A stretch of DNA of 64,000 nt from the NCBI RefSeq assembly GCF_016765635.1, contig NZ_JAESVD010000013.1, positions 62,001 through 126,000 on the forward strand. Reading direction: 5' to 3'. Positions 63,150 to 64,000 of this stretch are shown here, piece by piece (the first letter of the stretch is position 1; every line of letters begins with the position of its first letter). The position numbers were made by a program, and so were the translations under genes. Origin of the DNA: Shewanella schlegeliana (lineage in GTDB: Bacteria; Pseudomonadota; Gammaproteobacteria; Enterobacterales; Shewanellaceae). The notes below the pieces were generated by a model. The model saw only the letters and a program-made list of their open reading frames with translations. It did not search any database and was not told the origin of the DNA.

Positions 63150-63557
63150 TTAACCCTCGGTAAGATCGTGCTTAATATAATCGTTGTTAAGATCTTGCTC
63201 TCGCGTACTGGTGATCCAACATTGAGCCGAATCAATAGGCTGATCATCCTCGTTAATGATCATATTAGCGACACCATAAGGAGGGATCACCACAACCGAA
63301 TCAATGGCTACCGGCTCTTTTCCAGCAAAGCCAACACAGCGAGCCTTAATTGCTTCTGAGTAACTGACTTTTACTCGGAAGTGATTCTCGCTAATCGCCT
63401 GAATCGCTGCCCCACTAAATGCTAGCGGTTGAGCCTGTGCTTGGTTTACTTTATTCGACTCTTGCGCCGCACTAGCCGAAAAAGAGCTAAAAACAGCTAT
63501 AGTCGCTATCACACTAGTCAAATATAGCCACTTTACCGTCTTCCTATTTGTTGTCAT
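63150..63557 (-). CDS. Small secreted hypothetical protein, 135 aa
   Basis: A signal peptide (WLYLTSVIATIAVFSSFSASA) is followed by a mature part of about 105 residues with two cysteines (KARCVGFAG and SAQCWITST), probably one disulfide. No family is recognised. Its stop is 4 bases before the phosphatase TTG start, so it is co-expressed with that exported enzyme and may assist or accompany it. Confidence 0.75.
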   Translation of the reverse strand: MTTNRKTVKWLYLTSVIATIAVFSSFSASAAQESNKVNQAQAQPLAFSGAAIQAISENHFRVKVSYSEAIKARCVGFAGKEPVAIDSVVVIPPYGVANMIINEDDQPIDSAQCWITSTREQDLNNDYIKHDLTEG

Positions 63558-63662
63558 AAAAGCCCTCTCAGTATCAACCTATGACTAATAAAACAAACTT
63601 TACCTCAATAACGACTGAGACTAGAACTGGGAGAATTACTAATCTCAAAGCTTGGCAATAGA

Positions 63663-64000
63663 TTAGTTGGGGTTAAGCGGTTGCAGTGAAAATTGCTGAC
63701 TATATTGATGCCATACAATGCTGCACATGTTTGTTAAAAGGGCTGCTCTATCGAGCTTAATCGTCCCATCAGCTTGATACTCTATGCTATTTGATACTTT
63801 TTTTGCCGCGCTCTGCAAAGGCTTATCAATCAATGGTAACCACCGATTGAGTAAGTTAGGCATCGCTTTCTTCGAGGTAAATGCTGCCCTTACTGTTAAT
63901 AGAAATGCCACCAACAACGGAGAACTCAACTTTGTTAATGCGGTTAGATAGCAGTAGCCTAGCTTTTTAAAAATCAACTGGCGTTGCCACCATACGATTA
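63663..64000 (-). CDS. Partial hypothetical protein, 5' end beyond the window
   Basis: The reading frame stays open to the window edge, so only the C-terminal 112 or so residues are seen. It includes a hydrophobic stretch (LSSPLLVAFLLTVRAAF) and a charged helical part with AMPNLLNRWLPLIDKPLQS. No family is recognised. A TTG at 63977 could be a start, but continuation (WWQRQLIFKKLG) looks protein-like, favouring a gene cut by the edge. Confidence 0.5.
   Translation of the reverse strand, partial: IVWWQRQLIFKKLGYCYLTALTKLSSPLLVAFLLTVRAAFTSKKAMPNLLNRWLPLIDKPLQSAAKKVSNSIEYQADGTIKLDRAALLTNMCSIVWHQYSQQFSLQPLNPN

Overview
The window looks like a chromosomal segment of a Shewanella-type marine gammaproteobacterium. 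This rests on the gene order sucDCBA / sdhBADC / divergent gltA followed by a two-pump RND operon, on msbA-lpxK-Trm112, on yejK divergent from yejL-yejM, and on protein resemblance to Shewanella and Vibrio. It is inference; no database search was run. Base composition looks moderate and fairly even. I saw no insertion sequence, phage, rRNA or CRISPR array.

Layout. 1-4050: an acetyltransferase, a membrane-anchored GltB-like flavoprotein, an AEC transporter and a small unknown protein. 4050-15490: the TCA block. On the minus strand sdhCDAB is followed by a stem-loop with a U-tract and then sucABCD; gltA is divergent, and the shared control region carries one good and one imperfect CRP-like site. 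15800-23360: an RND efflux operon (adaptor lipoprotein plus two pump subunits) with a sigma-54-like promoter. 23540-34810: the least ordinary part. It holds two large secreted, cysteine-containing repeat proteins flanking a VpsR-like sigma-54 activator and a DsbA-like thiol lipoprotein, followed by a secreted metzincin protease with repeat domains. 35200-41270: Trm112, lpxK, msbA, comEC and a divergent DUF2062 gene. 41270-47070: an M23 endopeptidase, a tandem QueD-like protein, yejK, yejL, yejM and tRNA-Pro(GGG). 47160-54450: a three-haem periplasmic cytochrome, a diguanylate cyclase, an alpha/beta hydrolase, nadE, a LysE exporter and small unknowns. 54550-60100: a PhnD/PhnC/PhnE-type ABC importer with a fused double permease, divergent from phoP-phoQ. 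60160-64000: a 2OG-Fe(II) oxygenase, an alkaline-phosphatase-superfamily enzyme with a small secreted partner, and a gene cut by the window edge.

How genes work together. sdh, suc and gltA supply most of the oxidative TCA cycle; the E3 subunit is not here. lpxK, msbA and yejM all concern lipid A and outer-membrane balance. The candidate undescribed system is 23540-31571. The regulator has an intact GAFTGA motif. Both flanking secreted-protein genes have -24/-12-like sequences and upstream palindromes. The thiol lipoprotein fits as a dedicated folding factor for the two secreted proteins, which carry 6 and 20 cysteines in their mature parts. By analogy with VpsR-controlled biofilm matrix genes this may be a regulated surface or matrix module; that function is inferred, not shown.
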